Of a DNA stretch of 64,000 nt, positions 1 to 9,527 are shown piece after piece; position 1 is the first letter of the stretch, and the number at the start of each line of letters is the position of its first letter. The translations under genes and the position numbers were made by a program. The notes beneath the pieces were generated by a model, which was not told where the DNA came from, searched no databases, and worked only from the letters and a program-made list of their open reading frames with translations. Source of the DNA: Antedon mediterranea (taxonomy: Eukaryota; Echinodermata; Crinoidea; Comatulida; Antedonidae); the NCBI RefSeq assembly GCF_964355755.1, contig NC_092675.1, forward strand, positions 12,353,312 to 12,417,311. The letters run 5' to 3'.

Positions 1-224
1 TATTGTAAGATTTATCACTCAAATTACGTTCGTACGTGGTTTATAATAGGAGCTACTATCAGTTTTGAGTAAAAAATGGGGGCCATTTTGAAATCCAAGA
101 TGGCGGCCAAAATGGGGTCGGGAAAAATTGGCCCCCAGTTGCAATGAATTCTGCTGGTCCCAAGGATTCCAAAACTGCCAAGAACTCAACTTGAGCATTA
201 AAATCTCACGGAATTACATTAGGT
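1..224. other. Non-coding flank, no gene seen
   Basis: I see no credible reading frame here. The stretch includes a CCAAGATGGCGGCC-type word in an otherwise simple context. It borders the decayed LINE fragment to the right and may hold further unreadable remnants of it. Confidence 0.4.
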
Positions 225-1115
225 TCCCCACTAATACGTCAAGGGTAACAGATTCCCGCGTGCTGCACTTCACATGTTGGTAATAGTAAACGCTACTCTT
301 TTTAGGGTACAATGATTAAAGTCTCCATTTATTACAATAATGCGTCAGGGGAAGTCGTTTCAATTTCCACTATAACTACGGTTAGTTCTCTTTGTGCTTC
401 CTTGGCCAGATTTTTGTTTGGTATGTATACAACCACTATACTAAAACAACATGTGAAAATTCCCTCGGTATGTAGAACGGACGTATAGAGAGTACCATTA
501 TTTCAACGTTAGGCGAGCACCTGTTTTTCTTTAGATGCACATTGTTTGGGTGACAATACATTTTGCTTATATATGCCATAACACCGCCTCCTCTATTTTT
601 TCCGGATTCGACAGTTCTATCACCTCTGAATAATGTAAACCCATCAATCCTAAAATGTTTGTCACTTTTCTCTTCACTCAACCATTTTTCCGTAAAGGCC
701 ATCACACTAACGGATCTACATTCATGCAAATGCATATTTGCATTTAATTCATCCATTTATTTACAATTGAACGTGCATTTCCCATAATGATTGTAGGCAA
801 ATATGGTCTACCTTTCCTAGCACGGAACCGTTTTCTAACTCCACGGGCCCTACCTCTTTTTCGCCGTCGAATCTCGAAAGGTATGTCAGGCCATTTTCCA
901 GAACATGGGTATTTGATTTGGTTGCGTATGTCCTACATTTCCATAGGCGTATAGCAAACAACCCTTGGCCTAGCTTGCGTCGGCTCATTGACGTTAAAAA
1001 ACGGTCTAATCATGTTAACAGTCACCACAAAAAGCGAAGAACAAACAATAGTCAACATTAATACACCGAAAATCCACAATAAAAATGCAGAAAAAAAATC
1101 ACTACACGCATCCAA
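225..1115 (-). pseudogene. LINE retrotransposon fragment, N-terminal region plus endonuclease domain, decayed
   Basis: On the minus strand this translates in several frames into the apurinic-like endonuclease (EN) region of a non-LTR retrotransposon. In order I see a lead-in segment with the block MGNARSIVNKMDEL (a one-base deletion lies between NK and MDEL, near 757-762), then FTEKWLSEE with the catalytic Glu, then GFTLFRGDRT and NRGGGVMAYI (436-756), then LSIRPFYIPREFSHVV, and after another frameshift NGDFNHCTL with the catalytic Asp and Asn (near 290-325). Stops and at least three frame changes make it non-functional. The EN would nick the target DNA for reverse transcription. No reverse-transcriptase part follows, so the 3' part is lost, which is the reverse of normal 5' truncation. 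The motif style fits CR1/L2-like elements; the clade is not certain. Confidence 0.8.
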
Positions 1116-1281
1116 AGAGCAACAAAATCAGGACAAGTGAGCTTGGTCGACCGCAGTGAGCAGCGCCCTCTATCGATCTTTTATGATTGTCATTTATGCA
1201 CATATATTTTCGAAAATGGGCAAAATTTCTACTGTTTTAAATTCAATAATTACTCGATAATATGGCCAATAATGCATCATC
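1116..1281. other. Unassigned flank between LINE fragment and Harbinger copy A
   Basis: AT-rich, no supported coding sequence and no clear repeat family. It ends with the TTA that serves as the presumed target-site duplication of the next element. Confidence 0.4.
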
Positions 1282-1284
1282 TTA

Positions 1285-1430
1285 AGCCCCTTTCTCACAG
1301 ACGTGCCTGCAATATACCGGTATGATGCTGGCGTCGTGCCGGTATCGTTACCGGCATATACCCATTCTCATCGGACTATTGTGCCGGAAATATAACCGGT
1401 ATATACCGGCTTTCTGTGAGAAAGGAGTCT
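1285..1430. repeat. Terminal and subterminal repeats of Harbinger copy A
   Basis: The terminal word (1285-1301) and its inverted partner (1413-1430) could fold into a long hairpin. Inside it are six copies of a CCGG-centred hexamer: ACCGGT at 1316 and 1395, GCCGGT at 1338, ACCGGC at 1350 and 1405, GCCGGA at 1383. Clustered short subterminal motifs are known binding sites for transposases or their Myb-like partners in several DNA transposon families; that role here is inferred. Confidence 0.6.
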
Positions 1431-1503
1431 GGCATATTCGGCCAATAGAAAGTCTGACAAAATAATTATTGAGGGCGTCCTTTATTGTTATTATTCTAGC
1501 GAT

Positions 1504-2237
1504 ATGGCGGCGAATTTTAATTTGCAGATTATTATTCTCTTACTTTATAGCATATTTATGCAATACATGCTATGTACAGTATATTTTACATATATTATAC
1601 AGGTACAGGAATTAAATAGCCGTCATCGGCAATCTATAAAACAGCGTAGAAGGAGAAATCAGGCTGTACAATTTACAAGGCGACGAAGGGTCAGGCACCA
1701 ACAAAGAGCTATGGCCTATAGATTATATGCTATGGCAGCTATTGATGGTACGTCGTGCACTCGCCGTATATGGGTAAAGGATCGCAGGCATGGCCTTGTT
1801 TTTTGGAATACTGTAATGACAATGTATACAGATGAAGACTGGCGCCGATATTTCAGGATGTGTAAGGCAACATTTAAATGTATAGCCAATGAATTAAGAC
1901 CCCGCCCTGGAAAAAGAAACGACAAATTGGAGAGCTCCTATCCCCTATAAAGTTAGACTAGCAGCTGTTATTTGGTGGTTAGCCACATCCACCAAATATA
2001 GAAGCATATCAAACATGTTCGGAATTGAAATATCAGCCCTATGCAACCTAGCACGGGAGGTGTGTTTTGCCATCCGATGAAACTTATTTAAAAGATACAT
2101 ATCGCTTTCCTCTGGTGAGAGATTAACAGCAAAAATAAATGGATTCGAAAGACGCTGGTTCCCTCAATGTGCTGGGGCCATAGACGGTACCCATGTCACC
2201 ATTCTAGCCCCGTCAAAAAATCCGGCAGACTACCATA
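1504..2237 (+). pseudogene. PIF/Harbinger DDE transposase, N-terminal half, broken
   Basis: The first frame (1504-1950) starts with an ATG and gives an Arg-rich N-terminal region, then the family block RRIWVKDRRHGL and DWRRYFRMCKATF, which precedes the helix-turn-helix. A one-base frameshift near 1930 moves the frame to PIPYKVRLAAVIWWLATST and YRSISNMFGI (helix-turn-helix region). A TGA stop lies at 2078-2080. The frame then continues through LSSGERL and FPQCAGAIDGTH, whose Asp (2183-2185) is the first residue of the DDE triad, and breaks off after NPADYHN. The second Asp and the Glu are absent. The enzyme would cut and paste the element at TWA targets; this copy cannot. Recognition rests on the order and content of these blocks. 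Confidence 0.85.
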
Positions 2238-2335
2238 ATAATAATAATAATAATAAACAATATTTATATAGCGCCTAATGGATATCACTGACCCCTCTAG
2301 GTGATTTACATTAGACCCTAACTAATGGTAATAAA
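2238..2335. repeat. (AAT)n microsatellite with adjoining dispersed repeat
   Basis: A run of AAT units (from about 2236) leads into ATTTATATAGCGCC, a combination I associate with short dispersed repeats in marine invertebrate genomes. It directly truncates Harbinger copy A. The identification is from memory of sequence style. Confidence 0.5.
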
Positions 2336-2561
2336 CTATCCCCCACCGGACACCATTCCGGTATTTCTTAGTCGAGGTTTCAGGGATGGAAACAATCAAT
2401 AATGTGAAAAGAATGTAACTATGCTTAACTAAGGTAAAAATAACCCCCGCCGGACACCATCCCGGTATTTCTGAGTCAAAGTTTCGGGGCCAGAATTAAG
2501 AATAGAGAGTAATTGAAGCATGCACTAACTTAAACTAGGGTTAAACTATCCCCCGCCGGAC
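2336..2561. repeat. ~105-bp tandem repeat, interrupted
   Basis: Units beginning CCCCC(A/G)CCGGACACCAT recur at 2340, 2444 and 2550, spacing 104 and 106 bp. The third unit is cut at 2561 by the Mutator-like element and resumes at 3350-3370, where it is cut again by a second Mutator-like end. Confidence 0.8.
2553..2561. repeat. 9-bp target-site duplication, left copy
   Basis: CCGCCGGAC, identical to 3350-3358 on the other side of the 788-bp element. The sequence belongs to the interrupted ~105-bp tandem repeat, which confirms it as the target. Confidence 0.9.
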
Positions 2562-3349
2562 GCGATTTTTTTTTCGTACATAAGTTGGGGACCCTTCATG
2601 AAACGTCACAAAATAAACATGAATAATTCATCAGTTAAATTTGTTGTTCCGTGTGCACCCAAGCGTATAGCAACAAGAAGTGATTACACGCACAACTGCG
2701 ATACGATTCTTTCTACAGTAGGCCTAGGATTCTCGGTCAATTCACGTAAAAAATGTGTATAATTTGTGTACTGTAATTTTTTAATTCTGCTATTTTATTA
2801 GCAAACAATATGCATAAACTCGAAGGAAATTTAAAAATGCGCGTATATGAACACATGAGATAGGAAGATTAGACCCACGAGAATATAAAATGTATTTTTA
2901 ATTTTGCTGACTTATTACTCGGACTGTATCATACCTAACACACACACGTCACACACACCCACACAGCTACTACTAGAATAGACACCCACACAGCTACTAC
3001 TAGAATAGACATATGGGTTTAGAGACTAATAATTAGGCCTAATAGTATTAATAGAAACTATAATTTTAACACGTAATTCTTTAGTAATAAATGATATTAA
3101 AAACACCATAAACTTAAAGGCTGATTATTTCAACAATCCACACAAAACGTCGCTATTTTTTTTATGAAATATCACGCGGCAACCACAGCGGAGATTAGGC
3201 CTAGAATCGTACCGCACTTGTGTAATCACTTCTTGTTGCTATACGCTTGGGTGCACACGGAACAAGAAAATTTAACTAATGAATTATTCATGTATATTTT
3301 GTGACGTTTCATGAGGGGGTCCCCAACTTATGTACGAAAAAAATATCGC
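2562..3349. mobile_element. Non-autonomous Mutator-like (MULE-type) DNA transposon, 788 bp
   Basis: The element begins GCGATTTTTTTTTCGTACAT and ends with its inverted counterpart (ATGTACGAAAAAAATATCGC). Left arm 2562 to about 2735 and right arm about 3190-3349 are imperfect inverted repeats of roughly 150 bp. Perfect 9-bp direct repeats (2553-2561, 3350-3358) flank it. Long terminal inverted repeats with a 9-bp duplication are the hallmark of the Mutator superfamily. No transposase reading frame is present inside, so it would depend on an enzyme encoded elsewhere. The interior includes a CA-rich patch and a ~27-bp direct duplication (around 2955-3010). Confidence 0.85.
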
Positions 3350-3358
3350 CCGCCGGAC
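3350..3358. repeat. 9-bp target-site duplication, right copy
   Basis: CCGCCGGAC, the perfect partner of 2553-2561. Confidence 0.9.
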
Positions 3359-3370
3359 ACCATCCCGGTA

Positions 3371-3461
3371 GCGATTTTTTTAAATCTCCGCTGTGGTTGC
3401 CGCGTGGGATTTCATAAAAGAATAGCGGCGTTTTGTGTGGATTGTCGAAATAATCAGCCTT
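3371..3461 (-). mobile_element. Second Mutator-like copy, first segment
   Basis: It starts GCGATTTTTTT in the ~105-bp tandem repeat, then reads as the reverse complement of about 3115-3190 of the 788-bp element. Its end lacks the ~150-bp long arm, so it is a shorter-end variant. It is split at 3461-3468 by a 2.5-kb insertion and continues at 5989. Confidence 0.75.
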
Positions 3462-3499
3462 TAGTTTACCTCCGCCAAAGAGGTATATGTAATCGGTAG

Positions 3500-3700
3500 C
3501 GTGTGTTTGTTTGTTACTTGGCCAAATTGAAAATTGGCCAAGTATGTTGATCTGTTTGGTTTGTGTGTTTGTTTGTTACTTGGCCAAATTGAAAATTGGC
3601 CAAGTATGTTGATCTGTGTTTGGTTTGTGTGTGTGTTTGTTACTTGGCCAAATTGAAAATTGGCCAAGTATGTTGATTGGTGCGGTTTGTGTGTGGGTGT
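3500..3700. repeat. Three ~65-bp tandem units, each with a perfect hairpin
   Basis: Each unit has TACTTGGCCAA, an 8-base spacer, and TTGGCCAAGTA, an exact 11-bp inverted repeat, followed by TGTTGAT and a (GTTT)n/(GTGT)n stretch. A related degenerate hairpin lies at about 4328-4357. Confidence 0.85.
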
Positions 3701-3835
3701 GTGTGTGTGTTTGTTTGTTTGTCATCACTCTAGCGCTCACAGTTTTTATTCGAATAACTCCAAATTACTACCATACATGTCACCTGGTGCAAGGACGACA
3801 CTGCCCAATTTCGGTTAAAATCTGGACCACGGTCC

Positions 3836-4240
3836 CAATTCTGGACCACTTTTAAAAATTATTTTCAGACCTGCTAGTGTTAAAAGATAGGACAGAATTA
3901 TCAAAAGCCGGTGAGCAGTCTTAAATTAACAAGTAAACTAAAATTGCATTTTCTCGAGAACTACTTCTCAAAAAAACTTCATTTTTGTACAAGAGGCAAG
4001 AGTTATAATTTGTGATTTTTAATTTTAAAACATAATTTGATTTAATATACAGGTTTTTTGAGGCGAATAATTTAAAAACCTATTTCTTTTCAAATTCACC
4101 CGTGTGTTTTTCGCGTTGCTGTTCTATTGTTAGTCGACTGAAACTATTGTTAATTGAAAGGCTTGTTACATAACCTTTACACCAAACTCGTATACACATG
4201 ATTGTAATGAAATTAGGCTAAATCACATAGCATAAGACAC
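3836..4240. repeat. ~400-bp module, copy 1 of 3
   Basis: It shares with copies 2 and 3 the words CTGCTAGTGTTAAAAGA, GCATTTTCTCGAGAACT, CCTATTTCTTTTCAAATTCA and TTCGCGTTGC in the same order. No coding frame is conserved among the copies. Confidence 0.8.
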
Positions 4241-4373
4241 ACACTTTTGGTGAAAATAGGGTCAAGGTCATTAGGCCAATTTTGATTTGGCCAAGTATCG
4301 CGCTATGCGCGAAGGCTAGTTTGTTTGTTACTTGGCAAAAAAAAATTTTCCAAGTATAGTATTCACTTTGTTT

Positions 4374-4430
4374 GTATGTTTGTTTGTATGTATGTATGTA
4401 TGTATGTATGTTTGTTTGTTTGTTTGTTAG
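4374..4430. repeat. (GTAT)n/(GTTT)n microsatellite
   Basis: Tandem GTAT and GTTT tetranucleotides. Confidence 0.9.
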
Positions 4431-4551
4431 CACGATAGCGCCTATAGTTTTCAAGTTATCGTTCTGAATTTTTGGGTGTAGATAGGTATATACCTTCCGA
4501 CCATTGCCTATATCAACTAAATTGGTTTATTAATAACTTCACAAATAACAA

Positions 4552-4865
4552 AAATGATATTATTTTCAGACCGGCTAGTGTTAAAAGATAGGAGACAATT
4601 TTTAAAAGCCGGCGAGCAATCTTAAAGTAACAAATGTACTGAAATTGCATTTTCTCGAGAACTGCTAGTCCAAAAAACATCATTTTTGTACAAGAGGCGA
4701 GAGTTATAAATTGTGATTTGTAATTTTCAAAACATAATTTGATTTAATGTACAGGTTTATTGATACGAGTAGTTTTAAAAAACCTATTTCTTTTCAAATT
4801 CACCCGTTTGTTTTTCGCGTTGCTGTTCTATTGTTATACAAATTAAACTATTGTTAGTTGATAAT
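4552..4865. repeat. ~400-bp module, copy 2 of 3 (shorter)
   Basis: Same word order as copy 1, but it ends earlier, after the CGCGTTGCTGTTCTATTGTTA stretch's first part. It lies about 715 bp downstream of copy 1. Confidence 0.75.
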
Positions 4866-5494
4866 TAGTTTGTTTAGTACTGTACTAGCGTGTGTCCTTT
4901 CTTATTTCATTCTGTACATAGGTATATACTTACAGAACATGCCTATTGATTTTCAGGAAAACTGATATATTGGTCATGTCTCAAAAGCTTATCTTCTGTA
5001 CGATATATTAAATAGCACGCATTCTGTGTTTTTTTAACATGGACATATTCTTTGATATGGACCAAAATATTAGTCGACTGGTCAAGCAGTTAAGCTTACT
5101 ACATGGGTTAAGGCAGAGGCGCCGCCATTCGGCACAGCTTCAAGACACTCCTCGACCATTATTCTGGTCAATCTTGATGTTAGAAAGGTCATTGTTGCAA
5201 TGCCGGAATTGTTTGTGTTAAAAATTATTTAAACAAATTATTAACCTTAGTAGTATTTCAACCATGTAAAGCTAATACCTAAAGCAAAAATTGTATCTTT
5301 CAACATGCTCCGAGTCAGTGGATATATTTTGCCAAGTACTTCACTCAGTTTCTGAGTGCTTTCATTTGTTTGTTAGCAGGATTACTCAAAAAGTAATTAT
5401 AAGATCTTTACCAAAATGAGTAGACAGATAGATATGTGGTCAAGGACCATTACATTAAATTTTAGGACTATTTGGGACCACAGTCCCAATTCTG

Positions 5495-5895
5495 GACCAC
5501 TTTTTAGTATACTTTTTTAGACCTGCTAGTGTTAAAAGAATTTTTCAAAAGCCGGCGAGCAGTCTTAAAGTAACAAGTAAACTGAAATTGCATTTTCTCG
5601 AGAACTACTTGTCCAAAAAACTTCATTTTTGAACAAAAGGCAACAGTTATAATTTGTAATTTGTAATTTTAAAACATAATTTGATTTAATGTGCACGTTT
5701 GTTGATGCGAGTAGTTTAAAAAACCTATTTCTTTTCAAATTCACTCGTTTGATTTTCGCGTTGCTTTTCTATTGTTAGTCAACTGAAGCTATTGTTAATT
5801 GAAAGGCTTGTTACATAACCATTACACCAAACTCGCTTACACATGCTTGTAATGAAATTAGCCTAAATCACAAACAGCATTAAGACACACACAAA
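5495..5895. repeat. ~400-bp module, copy 3 of 3
   Basis: Closest to copy 1, sharing the end region with GGCTTGTTACATAACC and ACACCAAACTCG. A (TA)n run follows at about 5895-5911. Confidence 0.8.
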
Positions 5896-5988
5896 TATAT
5901 ATATATATATTTTTCACCGGAGAAATCTTATGTAGGAGAATTTTACAGTAGGCGGAGGTATGCACTCTCGGAGTGGCTTTCTAGTTTA

Positions 5989-6341
5989 TGGTGTTTTTAA
6001 TATAATGTATTACTAAAGAATTACGTGTTAAAATTATAGTTTCTATTAATACTATTAGGCCTAATTATTAGTCTCTAAACCCATGTCTATTCTAGTAGTA
6101 GCTGTGTGGGTGTGTGTGACGTGTGTGTGTTAGGTATGACACAGTCCGAGAAATAAGTCAGCAAAATTAAACAATAAACATTACACAAAAATACATTTTT
6201 TATTCTCGTGGGTCTAATCTTCCCATCTCATGTGTTCATATACGCGCATTTTTAAAGTTCCTTTGAGTACATGCATATTGTTTGATAATAAAGTAGCAGA
6301 ATTGAAAAATTACAGTACACAAATTATACACATTTTTTTAT
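5989..6341 (-). mobile_element. Second Mutator-like copy, second segment
   Basis: Reverse complement of about 2750-3115 of the 788-bp element. It includes the TTACGTGTTAAAATTATAG block, a TG-rich patch with a single copy of the ~27-bp unit that is duplicated in the first element, and the TTACAGTACACAAATTATAC block. Similarity stops near 6341, before the terminal inverted repeat, so this copy has lost one end. Confidence 0.8.
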
Positions 6342-6448
6342 TCTTGTGGGTCTAAGCTTTCTTTGGGCTATGTCCAATTACTACTTATTCAATGTCTTGC
6401 CTAGCTATCGATTAGCCTGGACACATTTTGCATAGTGGTGTGTGTGAT
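6342..6448. other. Short unassigned stretch
   Basis: No coding potential or recognised repeat; it separates the Mutator-like remnant from the 88-bp satellite. Confidence 0.4.
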
Positions 6449-7165
6449 CGAAAATCACAAATGGTCTAAAACGTCTCCAAATGCGATTTGAAGCTATTCT
6501 GTACACTTTGATGTTTTTATGTTAAGAAGTTTTTTCGAAAATCACAAAATGGTCTAAAACGTCTCTAAATGCGATTTGAAGCTATACTAAATACTTTGGT
6601 GTTTTTATGTTAACAAGTTTTTTCGAAAATCACTAAATGGTCTAAAACGTCTCCAAATGCGATTTGAAGCTATTCTGTACACTTTGATGTTTTGTGTGAA
6701 AATTTTTTTGTCGAAATGCTCAAAATGGTCTAAAACGTTTTTAAATACGATATTAATCTATTTTGTGCTCTTTGATGTTTTTGTGTGAAAAGTTTTTTCG
6801 AAATCCTCAAAATGGTCTAAAACGGTTTTTAATGTGATTTTAAGCACTTTGATGTTTTTGTGTAACCAAGTTTTTTGAAAATCACAAAATGGTCTAAAAC
6901 GTCTCCAAATGCGATTTTGAAGCTATTCTAAGCACTTTGGTGGTTTTATGTTAACAAGTTTTTTCGAAAATCACAAAATCACATAAAAACACCAAAGTGC
7001 TTAGAATAGCTTTAAATCGAATTTGGAGACGTTTTAGACCATATTGAGAATTTCGACAAAACTTTTTAACATAAAAACACCAAAATGCTTAGAATAGCTT
7101 CAAATCGCATTTGGAAACGTTTTAGACCATTTTGTGCATTTCGATGAATTTTGGTTAGACAAAAA
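6449..7165. repeat. 88-bp satellite, small array with an orientation switch
   Basis: Units contain AAAATGGTCTAAAACGTCTC, then CAAATGCGATTTGAAGCTAT, then TTTGATGTTTTTATGTTAA. From 6449 to about 6975 they run in this orientation; from about 6975 to 7160 they run inverted, so the array has a tail-to-tail junction near 6970-6985. Copies diverge by point changes and small indels. The same satellite forms the large array at 15.1-18.66 kb in the inverted orientation only. Confidence 0.9.
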
Positions 7166-7847
7166 CATCAAAGCATAAATGGAAATATTATAGCATAATT
7201 ATTGAATTTTAAAAAGTGGAAATTTTTGCATTTTTCGAAAAAATTCCTTTGGTCCCACTCAGTGAAATTTTTGAAAATTGGCCAAATTGTGACCCTTTTA
7301 TTTTTTTGACATAACTAGTTACTATGGCTCTATAAGATGATGTTAACACAATTTATGTGCATACATTGTAATATTATAGCATAATTATTGAATTTTAAAA
7401 AGTGGAAATTTTGCCAACTTTTCCACAAAAAAAAATCCTTTGGTCCCCCATTGGTAAATTTGTCGAAAATTGGCCAATTTTCGACACTTCTTGACATAAT
7501 TAGTTATTATGGCTCTATAAGATGAAGTGAGCGCAATATATGTGCATAAATGACAATATCATCGCACAATTATTGAAATAAAAAAAGTAGAAATTTTCGA
7601 AAAAAAATCTCTGTACTTAGTATAAATAGCAACATTTCGAACCTTTTATTTTTTGACATAACTAGCTGCTATGGCTCTATAAGGTCATGTTAACACAATA
7701 TGTGCATTAGTGGCAATATTATGGCATAATTATTGAATTAAAAAAATTTTGCCCATTTTTCTAAAAAATCTGTTTTATAGTACAGGGAAATTTGCGAAAA
7801 ATAGACCTTTTTATTTTCTGACATAACTAGTTGCTATGGCTCTATAA
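7166..7847. repeat. ~162-186-bp tandem repeat, block 1
   Basis: Units contain TGACATAACTAGTTACTATG, GCTCTATAAGATGATGTTAA, then ATTATTGAATTTTAAAAAGT and a CCTTTGGTCCC word. The TGACATAA word occurs at 7307, 7492, 7654 and 7819, spacing 185, 162 and 165 bp. The last unit is cut at 7847 by Harbinger copy B. The same family, same orientation, is at 18.66-19.27 kb. Confidence 0.9.
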
Positions 7848-8056
7848 AGTCCCTTTCTCACAGAGCTGTGTGCCAGGAATGCCGGCATCGACATGACCTG
7901 CTTTAGACCTAGTAATATTACTAGGGATATTCCCCGCAATGCGAGACGGGCATTCTGTGAGAACGTAACGCAGTTATATTCCCCGTCGCGGGGCTTTGAC
8001 ACCTTGTGTGCGGTCAAGTGTATCACTTTGGCACCGATTCATTTCAATTGTAAAAA

Positions 8057-9527
8057 TGACGAACTGGAGGAAAAACGAGATTAGGGAGCGGAGCTTCTTA
8101 AAATAAGGGGACAAGAAGAAATTTGTAGACAGATGGGACAATAAGGTCGGGAGCTGTTGTTTGTAAGTTGGCTGTGGTTGGCGTAAAACGAACAAAAAAA
8201 CAAAACAGCAAACTGAAAACGTTAAAGGCCAGGTACCATGTCATTAAAGAAAAAAACAACAGTTCTGGGGAGCAAAAGCATACTTGGCCATATTATGATT
8301 TGTGCGATGCAATTTGGGGACACAGGCCATGTGCCCAACCTGTTCGAGTTCTAGAATCTATTGGAAGCCCAGAAGATGAAGATGAAGCTGGAGATGATGC
8401 AGAAGATGATACAGTCGTGGGTAAGTCTAGCAAAGTTACTGTTGTCACTCACTACTAGTCTACGGTGCCTATTATAACTAGGCCTAACTACTCTAGTTCT
8501 ACTCGCCCAGACCAGGGCAGGCTCTACTACTCTTCCTAGGCCTAGGCTAAGCCAAAATTATATTGTACCATAAATCTATATCATCAATTTGGATCCTTTT
8601 TAAATATTTTATACAGTTGTTATTATATTAATAAATATAAACTAAATACTCAATTTATTTAGGTAAGGTTACATAGTTCATGACCGCTACTCAATGTAAT
8701 AATATAGTAGTACTACTACTACTAGGCCACTATTTATATTGTTCTTAATACTCAATTAATAATTAGTGACTTTCTATTCTATTTACTTATTTTAAGTTAG
8801 TTATTTTTGTATTTTCTGTTTTAAATATAAAATTATTTTTTTTATAGATCAAGAGCCATTAGAAGTTAATTCAGAGGCTACTGTAGAGGAGGATGACCCT
8901 ATACAGGAAGTTGAATATGCCCAAGTGGTTGAAGATGTTGAAGTGTTAGAATTTGTTCAATTGGATACAAATGTTCTTGTTCAAGAAGATGATGATGTAG
9001 ATCAACCAGCTGGTCCCGTGCAGGTAGAAGAAAAAAAACCCAGAAAAAAGTCAAAAAAGACAAAACTAGACAAATCTATGGAAGCTGTCTCAACACTAAT
9101 AGCAGACAGATTTGAGGCCTCCGAGAAAAAATTGATAGATGAGAGGAAACTAGCGAAAGAACAGAGGAACTGGGAATTAAAAGTTGAAAGAGAGAATAGG
9201 AATGCCCAACAAGAGCTTTTTACACAAGTACAAAATACTCAAAGGGATATGCTACAACAGTTTACAACATGCATGACAACAATGATGACAACAATGCAAA
9301 ATCAACATGTTCCCAATCAAATCCAACATCCAACTCATGTTTTTTACACCAATCAACCACGAGTTATTTACAATATGGGTCCTCCATCACACACTCAAGG
9401 ATACTTATACCAGTCATCTTCTTCACCATCAGCTACTTCACCATCAGCTACTTCACCTTACAAACGCAATAATACATCATCATCAAGCTCAGCAGACAGC
9501 AGCCAAGGAGAATTTTATACACTTTAG
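8057..9527 (+). CDS. Harbinger Myb/SANT-like accessory protein, two exons, exon 1 damaged
   Basis: Exon 1 (8057-8420) opens with ATG and MTNWRKNEI. Two small frameshifts follow within about 110 bp, and the frame then runs through KLKTLKARYHVIKEKNN and HTWPYYDLCDAIWGHRP, the end of a trihelix/Myb-SANT-like DNA-binding domain. A clean GT-AG intron (8421 GTAAGT to 8847 TTTATAG) joins codon phase exactly to exon 2 (8848-9527). Exon 2 encodes an acidic stretch, a Lys-rich patch (EKKPRKKSKKTK), a charged probable coiled coil with KLIDERKLAKEQ, and a Ser/Thr-rich tail ending in a stop at 9525-9527. In Harbinger systems this protein binds the transposase and element ends and aids nuclear import. Exon 2 is intact and exon 1 appears frameshifted, so it is probably a decayed gene. 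Confidence 0.75.
8421..8847 (+). other. Intron of the Myb-like gene
   Basis: Donor GTAAGT after ...GTCGTGG, acceptor TTTTTTTATAG before ATCAAGAGCC. The split codon G|AT gives Asp and keeps the frame of both exons, which supports a real intron. It is AT-rich and holds several TAGGCCTA-type words. Confidence 0.8.

Larger units (their letters stand above)
1282..2237 (+). mobile_element. PIF/Harbinger DNA transposon, copy A, left part only
   Basis: A TTA trinucleotide (1282-1284), the typical target of this superfamily, precedes the terminal sequence AGCCCCTTTCTCACAGA (1285-1301). The same end, AGTCCCTTTCTCACAGAG, occurs at 7848 after TAA, which identifies the two as one family. An inverted partner of the end, TCTGTGAGAAAGGAGTCT, lies at 1413-1430. 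Between them six CCGG-centred words are packed in about 95 bp. The transposase N-terminal half follows. The element stops abruptly at about 2237, where an (AAT)n-linked dispersed repeat begins; its C-terminal half, any accessory gene and its right end are not next to it. Confidence 0.8.
3469..5981. mobile_element. 2.5-kb dispersed non-coding element inserted in the second Mutator-like copy
   Basis: It begins CCTCCGCCAAAGAGGTATAT and ends with GGCGGAGGTATGCACTCTCG plus a short tail. The 7-mer TAGTTTA occurs on both sides (3462-3468, 5982-5988); because the family's own end may include CTAGT, the true duplication could be shorter, about 4 bp. End words and the GTTAGCAGGATTACTC-type internal word (5375-5390) match a widespread marine-invertebrate repeat I recall by sight; the superfamily is unknown to me. 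Short frames here (for example 5039-5221) look like chance. Confidence 0.6.

Noticed and set aside
3461-3855. Short frames in the TTGGCCAA hairpin repeats
   Set aside because: Their peptides are periodic because the DNA is tandemly repeated; no conserved domain.
7811-8195. Small opposed frames over the left end of Harbinger copy B
   Set aside because: They cross the terminal repeat and the target site junction and show no family motif.
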